Under the pieces are notes generated by a model. The model had not been told where the DNA came from and did no database searches. It saw only the letters and a list, made by a program, of their open reading frames with translations. A stretch of 64,000 nt of DNA from Sulfitobacter undariae. GTDB lineage: Bacteria; Pseudomonadota; Alphaproteobacteria; Rhodobacterales; Rhodobacteraceae. The position numbers and the translations under genes are program-made. This document shows, in pieces, positions 27,775 through 36,720 of the stretch (position 1 is its first letter; each line of letters begins with the position of its first letter). Where the stretch lies: the NCBI RefSeq assembly GCF_014196805.1, contig NZ_JACIEI010000014.1:1-64000 (forward strand). Reading direction: 5' to 3'.

Positions 27775-29184
27775 ATGTTTTTCGACATCTCTGCCCTTGA
27801 TCTTGCGAGGTTTCAGTTTGCCTTCACTGTCTCGGCACATATCATTTTTCCGGCATTCTCCATCGGGCTCGCCAGTTTTCTGGCGGTGCTGAACGGGTTG
27901 TGGCTTTGGAAACGTGATGAAGCCTTCTTGCGACTTTTCGACTATTGGAAAACCATCTTTGCCGTCGTGTTTGGCATGGGCGTCGTGTCGGGCATTGTCA
28001 TGTCCTATCAATTCGGCACCAATTGGTCGGTCTTTTCAGACAAGACAGGACCGATACTTGGGCCATTGATGGGCTACGAGGTTCTTTCTGCCTTTTTCCT
28101 TGAGGCCGGTTTTTTAGGTGTCATGCTATTTGGCCGCGACAAGGTCGGCGACCGAATGCACATGGTTGCCACTACCATCGTTGCGATAGGCACGCTGTTT
28201 TCAGCGTTCTGGATTCTCAGCGTGAACAGCTGGATGCAAACCCCCCAAGGGTTTTCGATCAACGATGTCGGACAGTTTGTTCCTGAGGACTGGTGGGCAA
28301 TTGTCTTCAACCCCTCCTTCCCCTACCGCTTGGTGCATATGGTGCTGGCCGCCTATCTCACCACTGCTTTTGTCGTGGGCGCTGTCGGCGCGTGGCATCT
28401 TTTGCGCAGCCGCGACAGCCGCGGCGCGGCCATCATGTTTTCCATGGCAATGTGGATGGCATTGATTGTAGCTCCGATCCAGATCGTTGCAGGTGACATG
28501 CATGGGCTCAACACACTGGAGCACCAACCCGCAAAAATCGCCGCGATGGAGGGCCATTACGAAAGCTTTCCCGAAGGCCGCGCACCGCTGATCCTATTTG
28601 GCATTCCCGATGACGAGGCTGGCGAAACCCGCTACAAAGTCGAAATTCCGCTGCTCGGCTCCCTCATCCTGACTCATAGCCTTGATAAACCCATTCTCGG
28701 ACTGGATGCCTTCCCCGAAGACGAGCGGCCAAAATCAGCCCTGATTTTTTGGACCTTCCGTATCATGGTTGCCATCGGCTTTGGCATGTTGGGCATCGGT
28801 CTGTGGTCAGCGTGGGCACGCTGGCGCGGGCGCCTCTATGAGGCGACATGGCTGCACCGTGCGACAGTGGTGATGGGGCCATCCGGCTTTCTTGCCGTGC
28901 TCAGCGGTTGGATCACCACCGAAGTTGGCCGCCAGCCCTTTACCGTCTACGGGTTACTGCGCACCGCTGACAGTGCGGCTCCCCTTCAGGCCGAAGCTGT
29001 TGGCGCTTCACTGATTGCCTTTATCATCGTCTATTTCTTTGTTTTCGGCTCTGGTACATTTTACGTCATGCGCCTGATGTCCAAACGGCCCAAAGACGGC
29101 TTGAACATGGATGATATCGGTCCGACACGCGCTGCTGGCATCACCCCGGTTGCTGCCGAAACACACCAGAAGTCAGGAGAGTAA
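27775..29184 (+). CDS. cydA: Cytochrome bd-type quinol oxidase subunit I
   Basis: 469 residues, about nine membrane helices. It oxidises quinol and reduces O2 without proton pumping. The b595 haem-ligand His lies in SAHIIFPAF (residues about 20-27). The E/Q region GYEVLSAFFLEAGFLGVMLFG and the Q-loop-end motif GWITTEVGRQP are intact. The short quinol loop is the form seen in cyanide-insensitive oxidases (CioA), and the DUF2474 partner agrees with that subtype. Start ATG 27775 has GAGAGG upstream. It is 3 nt from cydB. Confidence 0.95.
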   Translation: MFFDISALDLARFQFAFTVSAHIIFPAFSIGLASFLAVLNGLWLWKRDEAFLRLFDYWKTIFAVVFGMGVVSGIVMSYQFGTNWSVFSDKTGPILGPLMGYEVLSAFFLEAGFLGVMLFGRDKVGDRMHMVATTIVAIGTLFSAFWILSVNSWMQTPQGFSINDVGQFVPEDWWAIVFNPSFPYRLVHMVLAAYLTTAFVVGAVGAWHLLRSRDSRGAAIMFSMAMWMALIVAPIQIVAGDMHGLNTLEHQPAKIAAMEGHYESFPEGRAPLILFGIPDDEAGETRYKVEIPLLGSLILTHSLDKPILGLDAFPEDERPKSALIFWTFRIMVAIGFGMLGIGLWSAWARWRGRLYEATWLHRATVVMGPSGFLAVLSGWITTEVGRQPFTVYGLLRTADSAAPLQAEAVGASLIAFIIVYFFVFGSGTFYVMRLMSKRPKDGLNMDDIGPTRAAGITPVAAETHQKSGE

Positions 29185-29187
29185 GCC

Positions 29188-30192
29188 ATGATATTTGAAT
29201 TGTCATTCATCTGGGCGGGCCTGATTGCCTTTGCCGTGTTTGCCTATGTTTTACTCGATGGATTTGATCTGGGAATCGGCATCCTGTTTCCCCTGCTCAA
29301 AGACCGCGAGGAACGCCACCTAGCGATGAACACCATCGCGCCTGTCTGGGATGGGAATGAAACATGGCTTGTGCTGGGCGGCGGCGGATTGTTCGCTGTG
29401 TTTCCACTGGCCTATGCCATTGTCATGCCTGCACTATACCCGCTGATCATTGCGATGCTGTTGGGCCTGATCTTTCGCGGTGTCGCATTTGAGTTTGTGC
29501 ATCGGACCAAGCGCATGCAAACGTTTTGGGAAGTTGGGTTTTGGGGCGGTTCATTGGTCGCGACAATTGCCCAAGGCATGGCGCTTGGCGCATTGGTGCA
29601 AGGCATCGCAATCGAGGGCCGCGCCTATGCAGGGGGCAACTGGGATTGGCTCACCCCATTTTCAGCGCTGACAGCTTTGGCGTTGGTGGTCGGCTACGCC
29701 ATGTTAGGCGCAACATGGTTGATGCTTAAAACCGAAGGGGCCACATTTGAACGTGCCCGCCGCTTTGCACGCCCCCTTGGCGTCGGGCTTTTGGCTTTGA
29801 TCGGCTCTATCAGCTTGATCACACCGTTTCTACGCCCCGAGTATCTGGCGCGTTGGTTTGGCTGGCCTTCAGGTATCTGGAGCGCAATTGTTCCCTTGCT
29901 TCTCGCCCTTGCCGTCTGGCAATTGTGGAAAGGCCTGCGCGATGGTGACCATGCGCGCCCCTTCCTCGCAACGGTAGCGATCTTTGGGCTGTCCTATGCT
30001 GGGCTTGGCGTGAGCTTTTATCCCAACCTTGTGCCGCCCTCCCTGACAATCGTCGAGGCCGCCGCCCCTGATAAGTCACTCGCATTTCTGCTGGTGGGCG
30101 CCTCTGTTCTGATCCCAATGATTCTAGGCTACACAGCCTATTCTTACTGGGTCTTTCGCGGCAAAGTGCGTCCAGAGGACGGGTATCACTGA
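29188..30192 (+). CDS. cydB: Cytochrome bd-type quinol oxidase subunit II
   Basis: 334 residues, eight or so membrane helices, with the N-terminal VLLDGFDLGIGILFPLL and NTIAPVWDGNETWLVLGGG signatures of CydB/CioB. It forms the heterodimer with subunit I and has no haem ligands of its own. It ends in TGATG, shared with the following mini-gene. Confidence 0.96.
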   Translation: MIFELSFIWAGLIAFAVFAYVLLDGFDLGIGILFPLLKDREERHLAMNTIAPVWDGNETWLVLGGGGLFAVFPLAYAIVMPALYPLIIAMLLGLIFRGVAFEFVHRTKRMQTFWEVGFWGGSLVATIAQGMALGALVQGIAIEGRAYAGGNWDWLTPFSALTALALVVGYAMLGATWLMLKTEGATFERARRFARPLGVGLLALIGSISLITPFLRPEYLARWFGWPSGIWSAIVPLLLALAVWQLWKGLRDGDHARPFLATVAIFGLSYAGLGVSFYPNLVPPSLTIVEAAAPDKSLAFLLVGASVLIPMILGYTAYSYWVFRGKVRPEDGYH

Positions 30193-30284
30193 TGCGGCGC
30201 TGGATTTGGTTCATTGGACTATATGTTGTCAGCATCGTGGTTCTGGGCTCCATCGCAATGGCCATCCGCATGACACTGCTCTGA
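30192..30284 (+). CDS. DUF2474-type oxidase small subunit, 30 residues
   Basis: A 30-codon gene whose ATG overlaps the cydB TGA by 1 nt. The product is a single predicted membrane helix with a basic, Trp-rich N-terminus (MRRWIWFIGLYVVSIVVLG). DUF2474 proteins are found after cioAB-type genes and are thought to play a role like CydX in stabilising the oxidase. It is too short for ordinary gene calling, but coupling, composition and position all support it. Confidence 0.85.
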   Translation: MRRWIWFIGLYVVSIVVLGSIAMAIRMTLL

Positions 30285-30404
30285 AACCCAGTGCCGTGAC
30301 GATTATTGACACTGCCGCCGACCTGCCGGACAACTCCCTTAGGTTCACCGCGATACGCGGGGATGCGAAAAAGGATCGCAGGCAACCCCTGCAGGGATGT
30401 TCAG

Positions 30405-31325
30405 ATGAAAAATGGTGGCCCATTCGGGATCTACACAAGTGACAAAAACTATGAGCTTGGTTTTTGCACCGTTCCCCCGAAAACCAACCAGATCTGGGAA
30501 AGCCCCCAACCCGGAAGGTTCCTGATCCCAACCCGTGACAACTGCCTTGCGGGCGAACAGCCGCTTTCCCGCCTGCACCCTTCCGAAAACGTGCCAAACC
30601 CCGTCCAGATTTCCAATAGAGGGGACAGGCTTGCGCTACTCTTCACGCTCACACTATCGGCCGCTTCTAGTCTGATCTTTTTCGGCAGCCGCGCACAAGG
30701 AACCCACCTGTCGTCTTCCGACGTTGATCTTCTCATCATCACGCCCGACTGCGACTACGTTGGTGCAACGCATGGGGCGCTTTCCGTCTACACCGTCCCT
30801 CCAGAAGAGGCACTTCGACGGGTACGCAATGGGGATCTGTTTTTTGGCAGCTTACTGCAAACCGGTCAGCCCCTTTTTGACCCGCAAGAGCGTTTCGATG
30901 CTCTGACAAAAGCATTTACACCTCGCCCGCAACCCACCGCAAAGCGCGCGGCACAAGCCATTGGCACCCTAATGCTAAAAGACAGTTTGTTTGCCAGATT
31001 TCCCGAATTTGTCATTGGCCGTGCCTTGTGGTGCTTTCGCACGATCCTACTCGCCGAAGGGGAAAACCTGTTTCTCCTCCCTCATTCCATTCATGAAAAA
31101 GACCGTATTGCGCATGACCTTCTGATCGCAGCACGCAATAAGAAGGTGACAGCACAAACCGCTGCATTCGACGCTTTTACTGCATTTATGACCGGTCGCC
31201 GTTTGATAGAAGAAGACTGGTTAGACAAAGATTTTAACACTTGGAAAACCCGCTTTGAGGCATCTGGAAATGCCGCAGGGCTAAAGACTTTAACCATGCT
31301 CGAAGCACTTGCAAAACGCGCTTAG
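30405..31325 (+). CDS. Orphan nucleotidyltransferase-domain protein
   Basis: 306 residues. A polymerase-beta-like minimal nucleotidyltransferase motif FFGSRAQGTHLSSSDVDLLI lies at residues 92-110 (Gly 94-Ser 95, Asp 106 and Asp 108 as metal ligands). About 90 residues with no recognised domain precede it, and a helical region follows, which may be HEPN- or substrate-binding-like. ATG 30405 is chosen for its AGGGA site 8 nt upstream. It is monocistronic after the oxidase genes, with a hairpin downstream. The target (tRNA, protein or small molecule) is unknown. Confidence 0.72.
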   Translation: MKNGGPFGIYTSDKNYELGFCTVPPKTNQIWESPQPGRFLIPTRDNCLAGEQPLSRLHPSENVPNPVQISNRGDRLALLFTLTLSAASSLIFFGSRAQGTHLSSSDVDLLIITPDCDYVGATHGALSVYTVPPEEALRRVRNGDLFFGSLLQTGQPLFDPQERFDALTKAFTPRPQPTAKRAAQAIGTLMLKDSLFARFPEFVIGRALWCFRTILLAEGENLFLLPHSIHEKDRIAHDLLIAARNKKVTAQTAAFDAFTAFMTGRRLIEEDWLDKDFNTWKTRFEASGNAAGLKTLTMLEALAKRA

Positions 31326-31633
31326 GCACCGCCTTTCTCAGCACTCTACACCCGCCTCCACAAGCGGAGACAATAGGCCCAAACGAAATACCCTATAAAA
31401 AAAGTTGGTTAATTTTTCGCCGCAAAGACAGCATTCAACCAACTGTTTTTAAATAATAAATACTCCACCCCCATCGAAACTCCCACCGAATCCACTCCCT
31501 ATCAACCCTGCGGGAGCCTTGAACAGATAATCGGAATCTGCCATCACACGCTCAATTGGCTACCCGCCCCGATTTCGACTCAACTGACGTAGGGCGGGGG
31601 ATGCTTTGGTTATTTTCTCGGACGGGAACGCAT
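31326..31633. other. Intergenic stretch before the TonB operon
   Basis: About 300 nt with no gene. It holds the hairpin at 31403-31450, then an A/T-rich run near 31446-31462 that could be the upstream part of a promoter for the following operon. No regulator site was recognised. Confidence 0.4.
31403..31450 (+). terminator. Possible terminator after the nucleotidyltransferase gene
   Basis: AGTTGGTT and AACCAACT (8-bp arms) flank a 26-nt loop and are followed by GTTTTT on the plus strand. The long loop makes it a weak candidate. Confidence 0.45.
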
Positions 31634-32068
31634 ATGAAACGGCTTGGCATAATTAGTATTGTACCTTTGATCGCAGCCACATTAGGCGCCCCTTTGGCTG
31701 CTCAGGAAAATGATATGGCGGGCAAAATATCGGTTGAGCTGAATGCAGCGCAAACTGCTGATAACTCGTGCCAACTCACCTTTATGATTACCAACGGGCT
31801 GGCGACGCAAATCGATAAAGTAGTTTATGAAACTGTCCTGTTTGAGAAATCGGGTCAGGTAAATCGCTTGGCCCTATTTGATTTTGGCACCCTGCCCCCT
31901 GCTCGCCCCAGAGTACGTCAGTTAGTGCTGCCTCAGATCACCTGTGAGCAATTAAGCCGTGTTTTGTTCAATGGCGCGAACACCTGCGATGGTGAAGGTC
32001 TGGCCGAAGGAGTCTGCGCCAACAGCTTCACCCCTTCCAGCCGCACCGACATTGAGGTGTTGGGCTGA
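31634..32068 (+). CDS. Small secreted protein heading the TonB operon
   Basis: 144 residues. A signal peptide (MKRLGIISIVPLIAATLGAPLAAQ) is followed by a mature domain with four cysteines (NSCQL, ITCEQ, NTCDG, GVCAN), probably two disulfides, and beta-rich sequence (YETVLFEKSG, LALFDFG). No family was recognised with certainty. ATG 31634 is chosen as the signal-peptide start, with GACGGGA upstream. It overlaps exbB by TGATG, so it is part of the exbB-exbD-exbD-tonB operon and probably acts in the periplasm with that complex. Confidence 0.75.
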   Translation: MKRLGIISIVPLIAATLGAPLAAQENDMAGKISVELNAAQTADNSCQLTFMITNGLATQIDKVVYETVLFEKSGQVNRLALFDFGTLPPARPRVRQLVLPQITCEQLSRVLFNGANTCDGEGLAEGVCANSFTPSSRTDIEVLG

Positions 32069-32733
32069 TGTTGAATATCTCTCAATGGCTTGAGCCAATC
32101 CGTCAAATCGCCGAAATTGGTGGCCCCGTTGTTGTGATCCTGATGTCTGTTGGCGTCCTGACACTTGCGATCACCTTTTACAAAGTCTGGCAATTCTGGA
32201 TGGCAGGCGTGGGTCGCCATCATGCCTTGCGCAACGCTGTTACCGCGTGGGATGCTGGGGACCGCACAGGTGCACGCACCGCACTCGACCGCTCCACCAG
32301 CTATCTCGCCCCCGTTATAGACAGCGCTTTTTCCGCAACGCCACAAATGGAAACACGCCTTCAGGCAGACGCTGAAACACGTTTCGCAAAACTGGAAAGC
32401 GGGTTTCGCTTCCTTGATTCCGTTGCACAGCTTGCCCCGCTTTTGGGCCTGTTCGGCACTGTTTTGGGCATGATCGAGGCGTTCCAATCTTTGCAAGATG
32501 CCGGTGCCCAAGTTGACCCTTCCATCTTGGCGGGCGGTATTTGGGTGGCCCTGATGACCACTGCTGTCGGCCTTGTCGTTGCGATGCCAACCGCCCTGAT
32601 CCTGAGCTGGCTGGAAAGCCGCGTCGAGGCAGAACGGGTGATTGCAGACAAAGCAATCATGACTGTTCTACAGCCTGTCGGTGCCTCTGCCTCTCGTGAA
32701 ACATCCGACGGAATGGTGCCTGCACATGGCTAA
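32068..32733 (+). CDS. exbB: MotA/TolQ/ExbB proton-channel protein
   Basis: 221 residues with three membrane segments (near 20-40, 130-150 and 165-190). The conserved region LDSVAQLAPLLGLFGTVLGMIEAFQ and GIWVALMTTAVGLVVAMPT are family signatures. It uses the proton motive force with ExbD to energise TonB. It starts 1 nt inside the secreted-protein gene stop, and its end overlaps the next gene by 8 nt. Confidence 0.93.
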   Translation: MLNISQWLEPIRQIAEIGGPVVVILMSVGVLTLAITFYKVWQFWMAGVGRHHALRNAVTAWDAGDRTGARTALDRSTSYLAPVIDSAFSATPQMETRLQADAETRFAKLESGFRFLDSVAQLAPLLGLFGTVLGMIEAFQSLQDAGAQVDPSILAGGIWVALMTTAVGLVVAMPTALILSWLESRVEAERVIADKAIMTVLQPVGASASRETSDGMVPAHG

Positions 32734-33103
32734 GGCCCGTCAACGGCGGCGCAGATTGTCTATGACCTCCCTCATTGATGTCATCTTCTTGCTGCTGTTG
32801 TTCTTCATGTTGACCTCGACCTTCTCAAAATTCTCCGAGGTCGAATTATCTGCGGCAGGGTCTGGCGCAGCTGCCACGTCAGACAAGCCCCCTTTGTTCA
32901 TGCAGCTGGGCACAGATCAGCTTCGCCTGAATGGCAACGGGTTGGCCCTGACCGATCTGGCGACATCTTCGTTGGCACAAGCCGAAGAAGGCACTGTTTT
33001 GCTTGTCAGTCTGGAGGCCGAAGTGGATGCTCAGCGCTTAACTGATTTGCTTGTGGCCCTGCGTGGCTTGCCGCGTTTACGCGTCACGGTTTTGGGGTCT
33101 TGA
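32726..33103 (+). CDS. exbD: ExbD/TolR protein, first copy
   Basis: 125 residues. One N-terminal membrane helix carries the conserved Asp (TSLIDVIFLLLLFFMLTSTF), followed by a periplasmic domain. ATG 32726 overlaps the exbB stop by 8 nt, which supports this start over the upstream in-frame codon. It is the first of two non-identical ExbD proteins, possibly forming a heterodimer in the channel. Confidence 0.9.
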   Translation: MAKARQRRRRLSMTSLIDVIFLLLLFFMLTSTFSKFSEVELSAAGSGAAATSDKPPLFMQLGTDQLRLNGNGLALTDLATSSLAQAEEGTVLLVSLEAEVDAQRLTDLLVALRGLPRLRVTVLGS

Positions 33104-33106
33104 TCC

Positions 33107-33496
33107 ATGCGTAAATTCGCCAAATCCAAACCCCAACGTGAACCCACCATCGCATTGATCAACATCGTCTTTTTGATGCTGGTGTTTTTCATGGTGGCGG
33201 GCACGCTGTCACAGCCACTTGATCCTGCACTACGCCTTGTTGAAACCCGCGATCTTGAAGGGCGTGCGCCGCCTGATACTTTGGTGATCCATTCTGATGG
33301 CCGCATGGCCTATCGCGGCGATGATCAGCAGAACGCAACCGCCTTTGTCGAAGCCTTGAGCGAAGAAGAGCGCGCTGTAGTGCGTCTGGTTCCTGACCGC
33401 GCATTGCCTGCAAAAACGCTGGTCTCTCTCACCCGCGAGTTACGGACAGCAGGGGCACAAAAAGTAATGCTGGTCACAGAAAGAGGGCTGCAATGA
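33107..33496 (+). CDS. ExbD/TolR protein, second copy
   Basis: 129 residues. The membrane helix reads IALINIVFLMLVFFMVAGTL, so the position of the family Asp (LIDVIF in copy one) is Asn here (LINIVF). The periplasmic domain is SDGRMAYRGDDQQNATAF and onward. Loss of the protonatable Asp suggests this copy does not carry protons itself but pairs with copy one. It overlaps tonB by ATGA. Confidence 0.88.
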   Translation: MRKFAKSKPQREPTIALINIVFLMLVFFMVAGTLSQPLDPALRLVETRDLEGRAPPDTLVIHSDGRMAYRGDDQQNATAFVEALSEEERAVVRLVPDRALPAKTLVSLTRELRTAGAQKVMLVTERGLQ

Positions 33497-34419
33497 TAGC
33501 CAGTTCAAAGACAGCCAAGGCCTTGTCCTTCATCCTTTCGACTGTTGTGCTTGTCGGTGGCATGGTGCTGGCTGCGCCTCCGATGAAAGTCGAAATAGAG
33601 GGCGGCGGCGAGACGGCGGCGGCAAAAATGGGCACGAGCTTTGAGGATATGGCGGTAGGCACGCTCACTGCCGAACCCGCTGAAGACATAGCCGAAGCAC
33701 CCGCCCCAGCCGATACTGTCGAAACGGTCACTGCGGTGCAAACCGTGCAGCCCCAGACGACGCCCAGCCCACAAGTCACGCCCACCGTACCTGCCCCTGA
33801 CGCTGTTGTCGCGATGGCGGCGATACCGCTTGCCCCGACCCCACTGGCGGCGGCGCAGCCGACCATGCCCCCCCAGATTGAGACGCCGACGATTACAGCC
33901 CAAGACCCCGCATCTGCCGCGCCGCCCCAATCGGTACGGCCCACACGGCGTGACCCCGAGAAAGCCGCCGCAGTGGTTGCAGCGCGTCCAAAACCCCAAA
34001 AGGTGGCCCGCCCCGCACCTGCGCGCAAAAAACCAGCGGCCCAGCCCCGTGGCAATGCCAAACGCAACAACACACAGGGTGCTGCAAATGGCAGCGACAG
34101 ACAGGCCAAAGCAACAAGCCAAGGCACCACCCGCAAGAAGGCCACGCAAAGCGGTAACGCCGCGGTCAGCAATTACCCGGGTCAGGTCATGCGCCGCATC
34201 AGCCGCGTGTCCAAACCACGGGTAAAATCACGCGGTACGGCAGTCATTGCATTTTCAATCGGGTCCGGTGGGGGCCTTGCACGTGTATCAGTTGCCCGCA
34301 GCTCCGGCTCCTCTGCTCTGGATGCTGCTGCCGTCAACGTCATCCGCAAAGCAGCACCTTTTCCCGCACCACCGCGCGGTGCCAAACGTCAGTTTTCGAT
34401 CCGCATCAAGGGCCGCTAA
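33493..34419 (+). CDS. tonB: TonB-family energy transducer
   Basis: 308 residues. An N-terminal membrane helix (about 9-28, ALSFILSTVVLVGGMVLA) is followed by a long Pro/Ala-rich periplasmic linker with many Arg/Lys toward its end (DPEKAAAVVAARPKPQKVARP). The C-terminal TonB domain (about 225-308; YPGQVMRRISR, IAFSIGSGGGL, SSALDAAAVNVIRKAAPFP) contacts TonB boxes of outer-membrane receptors. No TonB-dependent receptor is next to it, so the transducer may serve remote transporters. Confidence 0.92.
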   Translation: MIASSKTAKALSFILSTVVLVGGMVLAAPPMKVEIEGGGETAAAKMGTSFEDMAVGTLTAEPAEDIAEAPAPADTVETVTAVQTVQPQTTPSPQVTPTVPAPDAVVAMAAIPLAPTPLAAAQPTMPPQIETPTITAQDPASAAPPQSVRPTRRDPEKAAAVVAARPKPQKVARPAPARKKPAAQPRGNAKRNNTQGAANGSDRQAKATSQGTTRKKATQSGNAAVSNYPGQVMRRISRVSKPRVKSRGTAVIAFSIGSGGGLARVSVARSSGSSALDAAAVNVIRKAAPFPAPPRGAKRQFSIRIKGR

Positions 34420-34424
34420 AACGC

Positions 34425-34468
34425 CGAAGCAAAGCCCACCTTATAGCAAGGCTGGCTTTGCTTCGTTT
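34425..34468. terminator. Bidirectional terminator between tonB and phoB
   Basis: A perfect 12-bp stem (CGAAGCAAAGCC / GGCTTTGCTTCG) with a 17-nt loop lies between the convergent tonB and phoB genes. It is followed by TTTACC on the plus strand and by GGCGTTTTAG on the minus strand, so it can serve both. Confidence 0.8.
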
Positions 34469-34480
34469 ACCAATTACAAT

Positions 34481-35170
34481 TTAACCTAACGCATATCCCG
34501 CACCGCGAATGGTACGGATTTGATCGCCCTCGCCGCTGCTGTTCAGCACTTTGCGCAACCGCGCAATGTGAACATCAACAGTTCTGGTATCCACGTAAAT
34601 TTCACGGCCCCAGACTCGATCCAACAATTGATCACGAGACCAAACGCGTCCGGGCTTTTCCATAAAAGTCATAAGCAGGCGGAACTCGGTCGGGCCCAGT
34701 TTCAATTCATTTTCACCGCGAAACGCTTTGTGCGTTTCGGCATCCAGCATGATGTCGTCATAGATCAGATACTCTCCCGCTGCCCCGGGGCGCGTGCGGC
34801 GCAATTGGGCTTTGACGCGGGCCAGTAACTCAACGAGGGAATAGGGCTTAACAACATAGTCATCCGCCCCGATCTCAAGCCCTCTAACCTTGTCTGCTTC
34901 TTCAGTACGGGCAGACACGATGATAACCGGCGTCAGGCGAAACGCCGGTTTCATTTTTATTTGACGACAGATTTCAATTCCTGACGTCCCAGGCAGCATC
35001 CAATCCAAAAGGATCAGATCTGGACGCTCCTCTTCTACCAGCATGACGGCTTCGTTGCCATCACCTGTTTTGATGACACGAAAACCCTCCCGCTCAAGAT
35101 TGTAAGAGAGAACTTCCCTTTGTGCGGGCTCGTCCTCTACCACCAATACAGAAGGTTGGGCCCGTGTCAT
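34481..35170 (-). CDS. phoB: Phosphate response regulator
   Basis: 229 residues. A receiver domain (VVEDE acidic pocket, phosphoacceptor Asp 56 in LLDWMLPG, and VVKPYS Lys) is fused to an OmpR/PhoB winged helix (LGPTEFRLLMTFMEKPG, DTRTVDVHIARLRKVL). Phosphorylated PhoB binds Pho boxes to turn on phosphate-starvation genes; the candidate boxes in this window are its likely targets. It is the last gene of pstSCAB-phoU-phoB, with TAATG overlap to phoU. The usual phoR kinase gene is not in the window. Confidence 0.95.
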   Translation of the reverse strand: MTRAQPSVLVVEDEPAQREVLSYNLEREGFRVIKTGDGNEAVMLVEEERPDLILLDWMLPGTSGIEICRQIKMKPAFRLTPVIIVSARTEEADKVRGLEIGADDYVVKPYSLVELLARVKAQLRRTRPGAAGEYLIYDDIMLDAETHKAFRGENELKLGPTEFRLLMTFMEKPGRVWSRDQLLDRVWGREIYVDTRTVDVHIARLRKVLNSSGEGDQIRTIRGAGYALG

Positions 35171-35886
35171 TAGCCCTTGCTTTCCGATGTATCCACAGCA
35201 GGAACGTCTTGCTTTGGACGGTCATCATCAGGCATCTGGCCCGTGACCAAATAGATGGTCTGTTCCGCAATACCTGTTGCATGGTCCCCGACACGTTCAA
35301 TGTTTTTCGCAATGAAATGCAAATGCATACCCACCGCGATGTTACGGTGATCTTCCATCATATGCGTCAGCAAGGACCGGAACAGCGTGTTGTAGATTTG
35401 GTCGGCTTCCTCATCGCGCGCAATGATTTCGCGTGCCTTTTCCAAGTCGCGCTGCACAAATGCGTCCAACGCATCTTTGATCATGGCTTCGACGAATTGC
35501 GACATCCGCCCCAGCGACGCCAACGTACCGTTGATCTCATTGCTGTCAGCCATCGCGATCGTGCGTTTGCCCATGTTCTTGGCATAGTCACCGCAGCGCT
35601 CAAGATGAGAACTGATTTCCATGACGGAAAGAACAGTGCGCAAATCGCTAGCTGTAGGAGAGCGGAGCGCGATCAATTTCGCCGCATCTGTCTTAACAAC
35701 TTGATCAAGCTCATCAATGAAACGGTCGCCTTTGCGAACCATAGCTGCCTTTTCGACATCACGGGTTTTCAAAGCAGTGATGGCATCTGCCAATGCCGCC
35801 TCAACGAGACCGCCCATTTTGATGACACTAGCCTGAATGCTTTCGAGGTCCCGATCAAACGAAGACACAATATGTTTATCGTTCAT
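35170..35886 (-). CDS. phoU: Phosphate signalling protein PhoU
   Basis: 238 residues, two PhoU helical-bundle repeats (about 15-105 and 120-210) with metal-site stretches AMVRKGDRFIDELD and IIARDEEADQIYN, and CGDYAKNMGKR / VGDHATGIAEQ helices. It links the Pst transporter state to the phosphate sensor and keeps the Pho regulon off when phosphate is plentiful. It follows pstB by 11 nt in the pst operon. Confidence 0.96.
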   Translation of the reverse strand: MNDKHIVSSFDRDLESIQASVIKMGGLVEAALADAITALKTRDVEKAAMVRKGDRFIDELDQVVKTDAAKLIALRSPTASDLRTVLSVMEISSHLERCGDYAKNMGKRTIAMADSNEINGTLASLGRMSQFVEAMIKDALDAFVQRDLEKAREIIARDEEADQIYNTLFRSLLTHMMEDHRNIAVGMHLHFIAKNIERVGDHATGIAEQTIYLVTGQMPDDDRPKQDVPAVDTSESKG

Positions 35887-35897
35887 AAGTCTATTCC

Positions 35898-36695
35898 TTA
35901 TCCGATCTTACCGGTGATGTAGCTTTCGGTACGGCTGTCTTGTGGGTTGGTGAAAATTTGGTCTGTGTCGTTAAACTCAACCAGATTTCCGAGGTGGAAA
36001 AAGGCGGTTTTCTGGCTCACCCGTGCAGCCTGCTGCATGGAGTGGGTCACGATCACAACCGAGTAGTCACGGCGCAATTCGTCGATCAACTCTTCGACTT
36101 GCGCTGTTGCAATAGGGTCGAGAGCTGAACAGGGTTCATCCATCAGCAGGATTTCAGGCTCTGTTGCGACAGCGCGCGCAATACACAAACGCTGCTGCTG
36201 ACCACCAGAAAGACCCGTACCGGGTTTATCAAGGCGGTCTTTTACCTCGTTCCAGATGGCACCGCGGCGCAAGGCTCTTTCAACGATCTCGTCAAGATCA
36301 GTTTTGGATTTTGCCAGCCCGTGGATACGTGGGCCATAGGCGATGTTATCATAGATTGACTTGGGGAAAGGGTTTGGTTTTTGGAAAACCATCCCAACCT
36401 GTGCGCGCAATTGAACAGGATCGATTGATTTGTCGTTGATGTCTTGGCCATCCAATTCGATCTTGCCAGTCACACGGCAGATGTCGATCGTGTCATTCAT
36501 GCGGTTCAAGCAGCGCAAGAAAGTAGACTTGCCGCAGCCCGATGGCCCGATGAAGGCGGTTACCGTTTTATCCGCGATATCCACGTTCACGTCTTTGATT
36601 GCGTGCGTGTCGCCATAATGGACGTTTACATTGCGCGCAGTGATTTTTGTATCTGTCATCTTCACGTCCCGTTCAATTTTTCTCATATCGTTCAT
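35898..36695 (-). CDS. pstB: Phosphate ABC importer ATPase
   Basis: 265 residues. Walker [20 protein letters not shown], signature LSGGQQQR, Walker [14 protein letters not shown] and switch His VTHSMQQA are the standard PstB motifs. ATG 36695 has AGAGGA 9-10 nt upstream; an in-frame region upstream is rejected because it reads into pstA. It powers phosphate uptake with PstA and PstC. Confidence 0.97.
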   Translation of the reverse strand: MNDMRKIERDVKMTDTKITARNVNVHYGDTHAIKDVNVDIADKTVTAFIGPSGCGKSTFLRCLNRMNDTIDICRVTGKIELDGQDINDKSIDPVQLRAQVGMVFQKPNPFPKSIYDNIAYGPRIHGLAKSKTDLDEIVERALRRGAIWNEVKDRLDKPGTGLSGGQQQRLCIARAVATEPEILLMDEPCSALDPIATAQVEELIDELRRDYSVVIVTHSMQQAARVSQKTAFFHLGNLVEFNDTDQIFTNPQDSRTESYITGKIG

Positions 36696-36720
36696 TTTAA
36701 TATCCTCTTTTGCGGAGCGC

